Shown here piece by piece: positions 41,426-50,885 of a stretch of 60,494 bases of DNA. Numbering within the stretch: the first letter of the stretch is position 1; each line of letters begins with the position of its first letter. The stretch is from Desulfobacteraceae bacterium (GTDB lineage: Bacteria; Desulfobacterota; Desulfobacteria; Desulfobacterales; Desulfosalsimonadaceae), in the NCBI GenBank assembly GCA_021737045.1, contig JAIPES010000006.1:1-60494 (forward strand). Direction: 5' to 3'. A program made the translations under genes and the position numbers. Under the pieces are notes generated by a model. The model was not told the origin of the DNA. It was given only the letters and a program-made list of their open reading frames with translations, and made no database searches.

Positions 41426-42982
41426 ATGGATACCACCAGCCAAACATCGGAACACAAACTCAAGCTTCGCAATTTAATCACCCGGGACTACCCGGATGTC
41501 AAGGAAATCATGGACCGGGTCTATCCCGACAAGATGGGGGCCTGGGACAGAAGTGAATTTCACACCCTGATACACCGGTTCCCCGAAGGTCAGATCTGCA
41601 TCGAGGACAAGGGCAAGGTGGTGGCCGCAGCCCTTGCCATTATTGTCAACGCCGATATTTACGAGGAAAAGCACTCTTACGACGATGTTATCGGCGGCAG
41701 CCGGATCAGCGGCCATGATCCGGCCGGAGACGCCCTCTACGGCATCGACATCTTTGTCCATCCCGACTACCGGGGACTGCGTCTGGGCCGGCGCCTTTAT
41801 GACGCCAGAAAGGAACTCTGCGAGGAGTTAAACCTCAAAGGCATCATCTTTGGCGGCCGGATTCCGGGCTATGACGAGTATCACGAGGAGCTAACCCCCC
41901 AGCAGTACATCCAGAAGGTCAAAAACAACGAAATCTATGATCCGGTCCTGTCCTTTCAGCTGGCCAATGACTTTCACATCAAAAAAATCCTGAAAAACTA
42001 CATTCCCGAAGACAGCCAGTCGCGCTCCTACGGAGTGCTGCTGGAATGGAACAATATCTATTATGAAAAAAAGCGAAAACTGTTTGGCGGCAGAAAAGCC
42101 TATCCCAGAATCGGTGTGGTGCAGTGGCAGATGCGCCCCTTTGCCTCGTTTGATGATTTTATCCAGCAGGCGGAATTTTTCGTGGATGCCGTGGCCGGCT
42201 ATAATTCGGATTTGATTCTGTTTCCCGAGATGTTAAACGCCCCGCTGCTGCGCAATTTCAACCAGGAAAACCCGGCCGAGTCCATGCGGTCGCTGGCTGA
42301 ATATACCGAGCCGCTCAGGGAATCGTTTCTCCGGATGGCCCTTGCCTACAACATCAACATCATCGCCGGCAGCGTGCCGGAATACTCCGGGGAACACCTC
42401 TACAATGTCTCCTATCTCTGCCGGCGCGATGGGACCTGGGATGCCCAGTACAAGCTTCACATCACCCCGGACGAGTCCTTTTACTGGGGGTTGCGGGGCG
42501 GCAGCGACCTGCGGGTGTTTAACACGGACATGGGCAAAATCGGGATTCTGATCTGCTATGACATTGAATTTCCCGAATTGTCCCGCCATCTGGTGGACAA
42601 GGGAATGAATATCCTGCTGGTGCCCTACTGGACCGACACCAAAAACGCCTATCTGCGGGTGCGCAGATGCGCCCAGGCCCGGGCCATTGAAAACGAGTGC
42701 TATGTGGCCATATCCGGCAGCGTGGGCAACCTGCCCCGGGTGGAAAACATGGACATCCAGTATTCCCAGGCCGCGGTGTTCACCCCCTCGGACTTTGCAT
42801 TTCCCCATGACGCCATTGCCGCAGAAGCCACCCCCAACACGGAAATGACGCTGATGGTGGACCTGGACCTGGATTTGCTAAAGGAACTGCGGCAGCAGGG
42901 AAGCGTGCGCAACCTGCAGAGCAGAAGAGAGGATCTCTACAAAATTCTCTGGAAGCCGGAGGAAGAGGATTTGATCTTTTAA
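41426..42982 (+). CDS. GNAT acetyltransferase fused to carbon-nitrogen hydrolase
   Basis: The 518-residue protein has a GNAT domain (about 1-215) with FVHPDYRGLRLGRRLYDARKEL as the acetyl-CoA site, followed by a nitrilase-superfamily amidohydrolase (about 225-510). The hydrolase catalytic triad is visible: Glu in LILFPEML, Lys in AQYKLHITPDE and Cys in ILICYDIEFPE. Fusions of this type occur across bacteria; their substrate is not established. It is probably cytoplasmic. It converges with the ABC-F gene, the stops overlapping by four bases. Confidence 0.9.
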   Translation: MDTTSQTSEHKLKLRNLITRDYPDVKEIMDRVYPDKMGAWDRSEFHTLIHRFPEGQICIEDKGKVVAAALAIIVNADIYEEKHSYDDVIGGSRISGHDPAGDALYGIDIFVHPDYRGLRLGRRLYDARKELCEELNLKGIIFGGRIPGYDEYHEELTPQQYIQKVKNNEIYDPVLSFQLANDFHIKKILKNYIPEDSQSRSYGVLLEWNNIYYEKKRKLFGGRKAYPRIGVVQWQMRPFASFDDFIQQAEFFVDAVAGYNSDLILFPEMLNAPLLRNFNQENPAESMRSLAEYTEPLRESFLRMALAYNINIIAGSVPEYSGEHLYNVSYLCRRDGTWDAQYKLHITPDESFYWGLRGGSDLRVFNTDMGKIGILICYDIEFPELSRHLVDKGMNILLVPYWTDTKNAYLRVRRCAQARAIENECYVAISGSVGNLPRVENMDIQYSQAAVFTPSDFAFPHDAIAAEATPNTEMTLMVDLDLDLLKELRQQGSVRNLQSRREDLYKILWKPEEEDLIF

Positions 42983-44868
42983 AAAGGCCGCTGGTTGTCG
43001 AGTTGTTCCATTTGCGCGTCAAAATCCGCCCGTTTGGCATCGGCTTTGGCCGACAGGGATTCAAGGCGTTCAAAACCGGCATCAATGTTTTGCCGGCACT
43101 CATGCAAAGCCCGGGACAGTTCGGCGATCTCCCGGCCCCCGCCGTTTACTGAAGCCTCCTGCATCCGGGTGTTTAAATCCTCGAGCTGCTGCTCCCATTG
43201 CACAATGTCGTCTTCAACCGCCTGGATCTCATCTTCCACCGGCTTTAACGCCCGGCTTTTTTCCGCCACGATTTTTGAGCGAAGGCGGCGGTAATCCTTC
43301 TTGCTGATCTGACCGGCACAAGCGGCTTTCTGCCCCGGGGCCTCCCGCCGGCCGGCTGCGGCCTCGTCTTCTTCCCACCCAACGGTTTCCAGAAAACGCT
43401 GGTATGTGCCGTCAAATACCTGGATTCCGCCGCCCTGGAAAACCACCAGGCGCCGGGCCAGGGCATGGAGAAACATTTCATTGTGGGTGACCATGACCAC
43501 GGCCCCGTCAAATGCGTCAATGGCAGACAGCAATGCGTCACACGACTCCATGTCAAAATGATTGGTGGGCTCGTCGAGCAGCAGGAAATTGGCCGGGGCG
43601 GCCAGCAGACGGCCGAGCATGACCCGGCATTTTTCTCCGCCGGAAAGCACCCGGATTTTTTTCAAGGCCTGATCGCCCTCAAAAAGCATGGCCCCGCAGA
43701 TGCTACGGGCGGCCTGGCGCCCCATGTCCGGGTTAGCGGCCAGGATTTCTTCTTCCACAGTGCGCTCATCGGATAAGGTGTGGATATTGGTCTGCTCAAA
43801 CAGGCCCTTGACCGCATTGGGATGATTGTCAATCCGGCCGGCATGCGGGGTCAGTTCCCCTGCCAGCAGGCGCAGCAGGGTGGTTTTTCCGGCACCGTTT
43901 CTGCCCATGATGCAGATGCGCTCGTCCGGGGCGATGCTCATGGAAAAATCGTCAATCAGACAGGCGGCCGGCTCACTGGCTTGTCCGCTGTTATAGGAAA
44001 ATGCGAGATTTTCCGCCTGGAGCATGTATTTTCCTGTAAAACCGGGGCTGTTAAAAGAAAAATCCAGATTTTTGGCCTGCTCCAGTTTTTCCTTCCGGGT
44101 GAGCTTCGAAAGGGTCTTGACCCGTGACTGCACCAGGTTGGCCAGGCGGGCCTTGGCCCGAAACCGGCTGATAAAACGCTCGATGTCTTTGCGCTTGCGC
44201 TCGTCATTCTGCCGGGTTTTTTCATACACCTCTTCTTCCTGGGCAATCTGGGTATAGTATTTTTCCGTATTGCCGGCGATCTTTTTGATTTTTCTGCGGT
44301 GGATCCCGGCGATATGAGTGGCCACCCCGTCCATGAAGCTTCTGTCATGGGTGATCAAAAAAACCTCTCCCGGCCAGTTGACCAGAAATTGACGGATCCA
44401 GCGGATAGAAGTGATATCCAGATAGTTGGTGGGCTCGTCGAGCAAAAGCATGTCCGGCCGGGAGACCAGCACCTTGGCCAGGTTGAGCCGCACCTGGTAT
44501 CCGCCGGAAAATTCCGCAGGCGCCCGCTGCATATCCGCCTGGCAGAACCCGAGCCCCGCAAGGATCTTTTCCACCTCCCAGTGGGCCTCTGACCGATCCG
44601 CCGGCAGGCCTCGCATGCCTTCTTCAAGCACCGTGGACGCGGAAAATTCAAGCTGCTGGGCCACATGGCCGATCCGGTAGTTTCTCGGCCGGGAAATGCT
44701 TCCGGCATCCGGTGTCTCATCTCCGATGATCAGCCGAAACAAGGTGGTTTTGCCGTATCCGTTTCTGCCCACCAGCCCCAGGCGCTCGCCGGCATGGACC
44801 CGCAGGCTCACGTCATCAAACAGCACTTCACCACCGTAGCTTTTGCTCAATGCCTCAATATTGATCAT
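42979..44868 (-). CDS. ABC-F family ATPase (Uup/YheS-like)
   Basis: A 629-residue soluble protein with two ABC domains. The first has GLVGRNGYGKTTLFRL and FSGGYQVRLNLAKVL with LLLDEPTNYLD. The second has CIMGRNGAGKTTLLRL and LSGGEKCRVMLGRLL with LLLDEPTNHFD. The interdomain linker is the charged, helical P-site tRNA interaction motif region (about 240-300). A C-terminal coiled coil (about 540-625) follows. ABC-F proteins act on ribosomes with stalled or modified tRNA positions. ATG at 44868 is used as the family start. It follows the response regulator gene by 20 bases. Confidence 0.92.
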   Translation of the reverse strand: MINIEALSKSYGGEVLFDDVSLRVHAGERLGLVGRNGYGKTTLFRLIIGDETPDAGSISRPRNYRIGHVAQQLEFSASTVLEEGMRGLPADRSEAHWEVEKILAGLGFCQADMQRAPAEFSGGYQVRLNLAKVLVSRPDMLLLDEPTNYLDITSIRWIRQFLVNWPGEVFLITHDRSFMDGVATHIAGIHRRKIKKIAGNTEKYYTQIAQEEEVYEKTRQNDERKRKDIERFISRFRAKARLANLVQSRVKTLSKLTRKEKLEQAKNLDFSFNSPGFTGKYMLQAENLAFSYNSGQASEPAACLIDDFSMSIAPDERICIMGRNGAGKTTLLRLLAGELTPHAGRIDNHPNAVKGLFEQTNIHTLSDERTVEEEILAANPDMGRQAARSICGAMLFEGDQALKKIRVLSGGEKCRVMLGRLLAAPANFLLLDEPTNHFDMESCDALLSAIDAFDGAVVMVTHNEMFLHALARRLVVFQGGGIQVFDGTYQRFLETVGWEEDEAAAGRREAPGQKAACAGQISKKDYRRLRSKIVAEKSRALKPVEDEIQAVEDDIVQWEQQLEDLNTRMQEASVNGGGREIAELSRALHECRQNIDAGFERLESLSAKADAKRADFDAQMEQLDNQRPF

Positions 44869-44888
44869 TTGGAAAAACTCTTTTAAGG

Positions 44889-46286
44889 CTATTCCGGTTT
44901 TTCGATTCCCAGCTTGCTGCACCGGTAGCGGAAAGAGCGGAAGGTGATGCCCAGCAGTTCAGCGGCCTTGTGCTTGTTGCCGCTTGTGCAGGAAAGCGCC
45001 TTTTCCAGGTAGGCACTCTCGATTTGCTCCAGGATGCTGTCGAGAAACACGCCCTTGGGCACCTCATCAAGGTCAAACCGCCGGTTTTCAATCCCCTCGA
45101 TCCAGCGGCGCTTGTGAATGGAAAGGGAAAGGTTGTCGGGCAGCAAAATATTGGTGCTCGACAGTGCAACGCTTCGCTCAATCAGATTTTCCAGTTCCCG
45201 GATATTTCCGGGAAAATCGTATTTCTGGAGCAAATCCACGGCATAGGAGGAAATCTTGGTCATTTCCTTGCCCGCATCCCGGGCGTATTTTTCCAGAAAA
45301 TGCTGGGCCAGGGCCCGCAGGTCGCCTTTTCGCTCCCGCAGGGGCGGCACCTTGATTTCCACCACATTTAGCCGGTAGTAAAGATCCTCCCGGAACCGGC
45401 CGGCAATGACTTCTTCTTCAACCTGCTTGTTGGTGGCTGAAATAATGCGGATGTCCACGCACACGTCATCATTGGCGCCAACCGGCTTAAAAGAGCGCTC
45501 CTGGACAACCCTCAGCAGGCGTACTTGCATGGGAAGACTTAATTCGCCCACTTCATCGAGAAAAATGGTGCCGGTGTGGGCGGCCTCAAACAGGCCCTTT
45601 TTGTCCTGGGAAGCACCGGTGAACGCCCCCTTTTTATATCCGAAAAACTCGCTTTCCATCAGGGTTTCCGGAATGCTGCCGCAGTTGATCACCACAAAGG
45701 GCTTGTCACTGCGACTGCTTTGATTGTGGATGGCCCGGGCAATGAGTTCCTTGCCCGTGCCGCTTTCCCCGGTGATCATCACGTTGGTGCGAGTGGGCGC
45801 AATTTGCTCGATGACCTCGTAGATATGCATCATTCTGGGACTGTTGCCCACCAGGAGCCCGAAATGCAGGCTCTGCTGCAGCTCGTCGTCAAGCAGTTTT
45901 TTTTCATCCGAAAGGGTCTTGAGCTCCAGGGCCTTGGCAACGGTCTGCTTTAACTCGTCATTGTCAAAAGGCTTGGGCAGGTAATCATAGGCCCCCTCGT
46001 TCATGGCTTCCACCGCATTTTCCGCGGTGGCATAAGCGGATATCATGATGACCACTGTATCCGGATTATTTGCCTTGGCCCGGCGCAGCACGTCCAGGCC
46101 GCTGATATCGCCCAGCCGGATATCGCACAGGATCAGATCATAGGCATTTTCATCGATCATGGCCTTGGCCCGGCGGCCGCTTTCAGCCGTATCCACCCCG
46201 TAGCCCTCGGCACCGAGCATGATTTCCAGAAACTCACGCATACTCAGCTCATCGTCAACAATGAGCAATGTGGCTTTTTCGGTCAT
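44889..46286 (-). CDS. Sigma-54-dependent response regulator (NtrC/PilR-like)
   Basis: A 465-residue activator with a receiver domain (about 1-120; acidic pocket VDDE, phospho-acceptor Asp in LILCDIRLGD, conserved Lys in DYLPKPFDNDEL). An AAA+ domain (about 145-380) has Walker A GESGTGKELIARAIH, the sigma-54 contact loop GAFTGA in YKKGAFTGASQ, Walker B GTIFLDEVGELSL and RFREDLYYRLNVV. A FIS-type helix-turn-helix (about 425-460; GNKHKAAELLGITFRSFRYR) completes it. It resembles PilR or other NtrC-class regulators. No histidine kinase gene is adjacent, so its signal is unknown. It lies 18 bases after pyrC. Confidence 0.92.
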   Translation of the reverse strand: MTEKATLLIVDDELSMREFLEIMLGAEGYGVDTAESGRRAKAMIDENAYDLILCDIRLGDISGLDVLRRAKANNPDTVVIMISAYATAENAVEAMNEGAYDYLPKPFDNDELKQTVAKALELKTLSDEKKLLDDELQQSLHFGLLVGNSPRMMHIYEVIEQIAPTRTNVMITGESGTGKELIARAIHNQSSRSDKPFVVINCGSIPETLMESEFFGYKKGAFTGASQDKKGLFEAAHTGTIFLDEVGELSLPMQVRLLRVVQERSFKPVGANDDVCVDIRIISATNKQVEEEVIAGRFREDLYYRLNVVEIKVPPLRERKGDLRALAQHFLEKYARDAGKEMTKISSYAVDLLQKYDFPGNIRELENLIERSVALSSTNILLPDNLSLSIHKRRWIEGIENRRFDLDEVPKGVFLDSILEQIESAYLEKALSCTSGNKHKAAELLGITFRSFRYRCSKLGIEKPE

Positions 46287-46304
46287 AACAACAATCAGCA
46301 GTGT

Positions 46305-47603
46305 TTACAGGTTTGCATGGTTTTGCGAATCAAAGACCTTTTGGCCGCCCACGATCGTATATCTGGCACGGCCCTTGAACTGCCAACCATCAAACGGGGT
46401 ATTGCGGGCTTTGGAATAACCGTCTGCCGCATGGTAGGTGTACCGGGCGGAAAGATCAATGAGGGTGATGTCAGCCGGCAGGCCCGGGACCAGACCGCAG
46501 GTTTTTTTGATAATCCGGGCAGGGTTTTTAGACATGGCCGAAACCAGCTGCCGCAGGCTCAGATGACCGGCCTCCACCAGCCGCAGCCCCAGGCTAAGGG
46601 CGGTTTCCAGGCCTATGATCCCGTTTGCCGCCTGATCAAACTCCAGCTCTTTGTCCAGCACCCCGTGGGGTGCATGATCGGTTGCCACCGCATCAATGGT
46701 ACCGTCGGCCAGGCCGGCGATCACTGCCTGCCGGTCAGCTTCCGTGCGCAGGGGGGGATTCATCTTGGCATGGGTGTCATAGGCGTTTACCGCCTCGTGG
46801 GTCAAAGTAAAATAATGGGGCGCGGTTTCGGCTGTCACGGCAATGCTTGCGGCCTTTGCCGCGCGGATGGCCTCAACCGACTGTCGGGTGCTCACATGGG
46901 CGATATGCACCGGGGTGCTGGTGAGCTCGCTTAATGCAATGTCGCGCATGACCATAATGCTTTCCGCTGCATTGGGAATGCCGGCCAGTCCCAGCCGGGT
47001 GCTCACCGCCCCTTCGTTCATGGCCCCCCCGGCCAGGGCCATCTCCTCACAGTGGGAAATCACGCAGATGCCGATTCCCCGGGCATATTCCAGGGCCCGG
47101 CGCATGAGCTGAGCGTCGGAAACCGGTTGACCGTCATCAGACACACCAACGGCACCCGCAGCTTTCAGATCCCCGAATTCAGCCAGCTGCCGGCCTTCAA
47201 GACCCACGCTCACAGCACCAACCGGATAGACCCTTGCATACCCCAGACGCCCGGCCTCCTGGAGAATAAAGCGTGTAACGGATTCCGAGTCATTTACAGG
47301 AGAGGTGTTGGGCATGCAGCAAACAGCCGTAAATCCCCCGGCTGCGGCCGCGCGGGTGCCGGTTTCAATGGTTTCCTTGTATTCATAACCCGGCTGGCGC
47401 AGATGAACATGCATGTCCACAAGCCCCGGCACCACCAGCAGGTCCCGGGCGTCGATAACTTCGGCGTCGGGCGGAAAATCCGCTTCATTGCCCTGCCCTG
47501 CCGGCTGCACCCTGGCAATCCGGCCGTCTTCCACGAGAATATCGGCCGGGCCGTCAAATTCTTCCGGATCAAGGACCCGGCCGCCTTTAATCCACATTTG
47601 CAT
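46305..47603 (-). CDS. pyrC: Dihydroorotase
   Basis: A 432-residue amidohydrolase catalysing ring closure of carbamoyl aspartate in pyrimidine synthesis. The metal-binding motif [20 protein letters not shown], the catalytic region ATDHAPHG, and [12 protein letters not shown] and HIAHVST are present, as in class I dihydroorotases. ATG at 47603 follows AGGAGGTGTGCGGG and overlaps the 3' end of pyrB by 17 bases, so the two are translationally coupled. pyrB precedes it, as in many bacteria. Confidence 0.94.
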   Translation of the reverse strand: MQMWIKGGRVLDPEEFDGPADILVEDGRIARVQPAGQGNEADFPPDAEVIDARDLLVVPGLVDMHVHLRQPGYEYKETIETGTRAAAAGGFTAVCCMPNTSPVNDSESVTRFILQEAGRLGYARVYPVGAVSVGLEGRQLAEFGDLKAAGAVGVSDDGQPVSDAQLMRRALEYARGIGICVISHCEEMALAGGAMNEGAVSTRLGLAGIPNAAESIMVMRDIALSELTSTPVHIAHVSTRQSVEAIRAAKAASIAVTAETAPHYFTLTHEAVNAYDTHAKMNPPLRTEADRQAVIAGLADGTIDAVATDHAPHGVLDKELEFDQAANGIIGLETALSLGLRLVEAGHLSLRQLVSAMSKNPARIIKKTCGLVPGLPADITLIDLSARYTYHAADGYSKARNTPFDGWQFKGRARYTIVGGQKVFDSQNHANL

Positions 47604-48525
47604 CCCGCACACCTCCTGCCAGCAGATAAAAAAGGGCCATGCGCAGGGCCACACCATTGGTCACCTGATCCAGAATCACGGAATGCGGCCCGTCTGCCGC
47701 CTCCGGAGCGATTTCAACGCCCCGGTTGATGGGTCCGGGATGCAGAATCAGCGCATCCGGCTTGATCCGGCGCAGGCGGGCGGCATTCAGTCCGTAGCTG
47801 GCGGCATATTCCCGTTCCGTGGGAAACAAAAAGCGCCGTTGGCGCTCTTTTTGAATCCGCAGCAGAATGATCACATCCGCCTCTGAAACCGCGGCATCCA
47901 TATCCGGTGCCACATATGCGCCGAGCTGCTCAATGCCCGCGGGCATCATGGTGGGCGGTCCGGCAACACTTACCCTGGCCCCCATTTTGGTAAAACCGGC
48001 GATATTGGACCGGGCCACCCGGCTGTGGGCGATATCCCCGATAATGGAAACCTTTAACCCATCTATGCGGCCCTTGTTTTCCTTTACGGTCATCATGTCC
48101 AGCAATGCCTGGGTGGGGTGGGCGTGCATGCCGTCTCCGGCATTGACCACGGAAATATCGAGATTGCGCGCCAGCAGATGCGGGGCCCCGGCCGAAGAAT
48201 GACGCACCACCAGGATGTCTGGCTTCATGGCCTGCAGATTTTTGGCCGTGTCAATCAGGGTTTCTCCCTTTACAATGCTGCTGGAAGCCGCGGCAATGGC
48301 AATGCTGTCTGCAGAAAGCCGCTTGGCGGCGATATCAAAGGAAACCCGGGTCCGGGTACTGGGTTCCAGAAACAGCAAAACAATGGTCTGGCCGCGGAGG
48401 GTGGGCACCTTCTTGATGGGCCGCTCTGAAATCTCCTTTAAGCCAAAGGCGGTTTCAAAGATGAATTCAATTTCATCCACCGAAAGCGATTCAATATCGA
48501 GCACGTCCTTTTTTGTCCACTGCAT
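47587..48525 (-). CDS. pyrB: Aspartate carbamoyltransferase catalytic chain
   Basis: A 312-residue transferase. The carbamoyl-phosphate motif [12 protein letters not shown] and the [11 protein letters not shown] loop are intact, and [14 protein letters not shown] and [11 protein letters not shown] are the usual signature segments. It makes N-carbamoyl aspartate as the committed pyrimidine step. No regulatory pyrI is adjacent. It follows lepB by 15 bases in the same direction. Confidence 0.95.
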   Translation of the reverse strand: MQWTKKDVLDIESLSVDEIEFIFETAFGLKEISERPIKKVPTLRGQTIVLLFLEPSTRTRVSFDIAAKRLSADSIAIAAASSSIVKGETLIDTAKNLQAMKPDILVVRHSSAGAPHLLARNLDISVVNAGDGMHAHPTQALLDMMTVKENKGRIDGLKVSIIGDIAHSRVARSNIAGFTKMGARVSVAGPPTMMPAGIEQLGAYVAPDMDAAVSEADVIILLRIQKERQRRFLFPTEREYAASYGLNAARLRRIKPDALILHPGPINRGVEIAPEAADGPHSVILDQVTNGVALRMALFYLLAGGVRDANVD

Positions 48526-48540
48526 GGGCAGGCTTCCTGA

Positions 48541-49194
48541 TTAGTGCAGCACTTTGCCGATCCGGCCCCACCGGACGCCGAAGTTGTCCTTATCCCAGGA
48601 CCAGTAAATGATAAAGGCTTCTCCCTTGATGGCCGAGTCTTTTACAAAGCCCCAGAAACGGCTGTCATAACTATTGTCCCGGTTGTCCCCCAACACAAAA
48701 TAAGCGTCTTCCGGCACAATGACCGGGCCGAAGTTGTCCCTGGCATTGACCGTGCCCGGCAGCACACGTTTTTCCGTATGCTTGACAGTGTACTGGTCAA
48801 CAAGCCGGCCATTGACATACACTTTTTTATCCCGGATTTCAACAACATCTCCGGGCACGGCCACAACCCGCTTGATAAAGTCCTTGTCCGGCTCCACCGG
48901 ATATTCAAACACCATAATATCCCCGCGTTCCGGGCGGCTCACCGGTATCATCTTGGTATTGGTGACCGGCAGGCGGATGCCGTAGATAAACTTGTTGACC
49001 AGGATGTGATCGCCCACCTGCAAAGTGGGTTCCATGGACCCTGAAGGGATTTTGAATGCCTGGACCACAAACGCCCGGATAAAAAGGGCCAGCACAACGG
49101 CAATGGCAATGGCTTCAAGATTTTCCCGCAGCCGGCTTTTGGTTTTGGCACCGGGCTCATCCGGGATTTGCTGAGATTCTGATTTTTTTTTCAA
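48541..49194 (-). CDS. lepB: Signal peptidase I
   Basis: A 217-residue type I signal peptidase. One N-terminal hydrophobic helix (about 27-45) leads to the catalytic Ser in KIPSGSMEPTL and the catalytic Lys in DKDFIKRVVAVPGD, with GDNRDNSYDSRFWG near the C-terminus. It cleaves Sec signal peptides at the outer face of the inner membrane. No in-frame ATG lies before the active site, so the start is the TTG at 49194, which overlaps the stop of the M23 gene's alternative reading frame. Start choice is uncertain by a few codons. Confidence 0.9.
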   Translation of the reverse strand: MKKKSESQQIPDEPGAKTKSRLRENLEAIAIAVVLALFIRAFVVQAFKIPSGSMEPTLQVGDHILVNKFIYGIRLPVTNTKMIPVSRPERGDIMVFEYPVEPDKDFIKRVVAVPGDVVEIRDKKVYVNGRLVDQYTVKHTEKRVLPGTVNARDNFGPVIVPEDAYFVLGDNRDNSYDSRFWGFVKDSAIKGEAFIIYWSWDKDNFGVRWGRIGKVLH

Positions 49195-49267
49195 TTTTTA
49201 ACAATATCGTTGATGATTTTTTTGAAAAAAACCGGATCAACCTTGCGGGAGCCGTCATTTTCGGGGT

Positions 49268-50662
49268 TCAGTTGTTTTTTGCAAGCTCCCGGGCATGTTC
49301 CAGCTTGCCGGTGATGTTGTTTTGGATCCATTGCGAATCCCACCATTCCATGGGATCCACAAACACATCATGAACAAACATGCCGTAATGCAGGTGATCC
49401 CCCCCGGCCAGACCGGTGGCCCCGGTGCCGCCGATAATATCGTTTTTTTCCACCATCCGCCCCTCTGATACACTGCTGCGGCTCAAATGGGCATACACGG
49501 AAAACAGGCCAAAGCCATGATTGATGGTCACCACGTTGCCGTAGATGCCGGCTCTGCCCACAAACGCAACCTTGCCTGCATTTGCCGCAGGCACCGGCGC
49601 CTGGCTCACAGAGGCCAGATCAATGCCCATGTGGATCTGCTCATCGATTTTTTCCCCGTTGTAAAGATAGGTGCGGTGATCGGCAAAACCGGCTTTTCTT
49701 GCGGCATTGGGAAGCCTGGAAAAGCCCCCCTGCCAGTGCATCTGCCCGCCCGGAGACCGGCCCGGGGCAAGAATGGTTTTGTTGTTTTCTTTGCGCAGTT
49801 CGCGGTTGACGAACAAGAATTGTTCCAGGGCGCCGGCATCGGCCGGAAAACCGTCTTCGTTTTGAAACTCCGGCAGGATCCGGGACAGAAACCGGTCGGA
49901 AACCGGCAGGGTTTCAGCGTCAAAGCCCTTATTGCGAATATGGTAATAAAACCCGCCCCGGCCGGAGTTGCCCGCCGGATCAACAGCCTGCACATGCAGC
50001 TTTGTGTCGCTGTCCTGATCATGGGCCAGGGCAAAAAAACAAACAGCCATGTCCGGATCGTCAAAATATCCCTTGTGGCCCGGAAAGAAATGATCTCCCA
50101 CAACAACCCCGTGCTCGGGACAATCCTCGGACATCCGGTAGACAGCCAGGCCAGAGCCGCCGGGCCGGATATTGTGCTGCCGGCTGATGACCTCCACCCG
50201 CGGCGGTTGGGTGTCAATGGTGATTTCTTTTTCCAGGTAGGCCTGGTTGCCGGAAAACCAGCCGCGCCAGGAATAATCCCAGGCAGCGATGCGCAGCAGG
50301 GCCTTTCCGTCCTTGAGATCAAGTTTTCCGGCATTTAAATCCACCTCAAAACGCCTCTGCCTGGGCGGGCCTTGCCGGGTGCCGGCAAAGTCGGATTCCT
50401 CTTTGAGAACGGTTTCCCTGTCGTTTTGGATCACGGCAATCCAGAGCTTGCGGATTCCCGATTTTTCATCGGTGATTGTGCCGGAAACCGCGGCATCAGC
50501 GCCAACAAACGAATCAGACATATCGAGTTCAATCTCCGGCGCCCTGCCCTCGAATTTAACCATCAGCAGCCAGATCGCAGATACGGCCACCATTATTATC
50601 AAAACAGCCGCCAGGCTGTATTTCAGACTTTTGCCACGTTCCTTGCGTTTTTTAAAACCCAT
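49268..50662 (-). CDS. M23-family metallopeptidase, membrane-anchored
   Basis: A 464-residue protein: basic start (GFKKRKERGK), one membrane anchor (about 13-32, LAAVLIIMVAVSAIWLL), a long beta-rich extracytoplasmic region with Ig-like segments, and a C-terminal M23 domain (about 345-450). The metal ligands are in IHMGIDLAS and GDHLHYGMFV. M23 peptidases cut peptidoglycan cross-links or are inactive cell-division regulators; the His-x-Gly-x-x-Asp and His-x-His motifs suggest activity here. ATG at 50662 sets a normal membrane anchor. The last codons contain an A-AAA-AAC slip site just before the stop, described in the findings. Confidence 0.88.
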   Translation of the reverse strand: MGFKKRKERGKSLKYSLAAVLIIMVAVSAIWLLMVKFEGRAPEIELDMSDSFVGADAAVSGTITDEKSGIRKLWIAVIQNDRETVLKEESDFAGTRQGPPRQRRFEVDLNAGKLDLKDGKALLRIAAWDYSWRGWFSGNQAYLEKEITIDTQPPRVEVISRQHNIRPGGSGLAVYRMSEDCPEHGVVVGDHFFPGHKGYFDDPDMAVCFFALAHDQDSDTKLHVQAVDPAGNSGRGGFYYHIRNKGFDAETLPVSDRFLSRILPEFQNEDGFPADAGALEQFLFVNRELRKENNKTILAPGRSPGGQMHWQGGFSRLPNAARKAGFADHRTYLYNGEKIDEQIHMGIDLASVSQAPVPAANAGKVAFVGRAGIYGNVVTINHGFGLFSVYAHLSRSSVSEGRMVEKNDIIGGTGATGLAGGDHLHYGMFVHDVFVDPMEWWDSQWIQNNITGKLEHARELAKNN

Positions 50663-50885
50663 GTATATTGATCCCTGAAATTTGATTGGATGCCGGTAAA
50701 CGAAAGCTATTTTTAACAGCTCACCGACCAGGAGGCAAGGCCTTATTTTCGAATCTTGACTTTTACCGGCACGCGGGGTAACAGGAGGCATGGATTTTGC
50801 CGGCGCCCGGAGCCGGCCAATGATGCAAGCGGCTGGCGTGCAAAGGCCATGACCCGGCAAATCAACCAAAAGGATCGATTTTTCA

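Noticed and set aside
41251-41481. 76-residue minus-strand frame with a hydrophobic segment
   Set aside because: It overlaps the start of the well-supported GNAT-nitrilase gene and its end lies at the family A repeat; no ribosome binding site.
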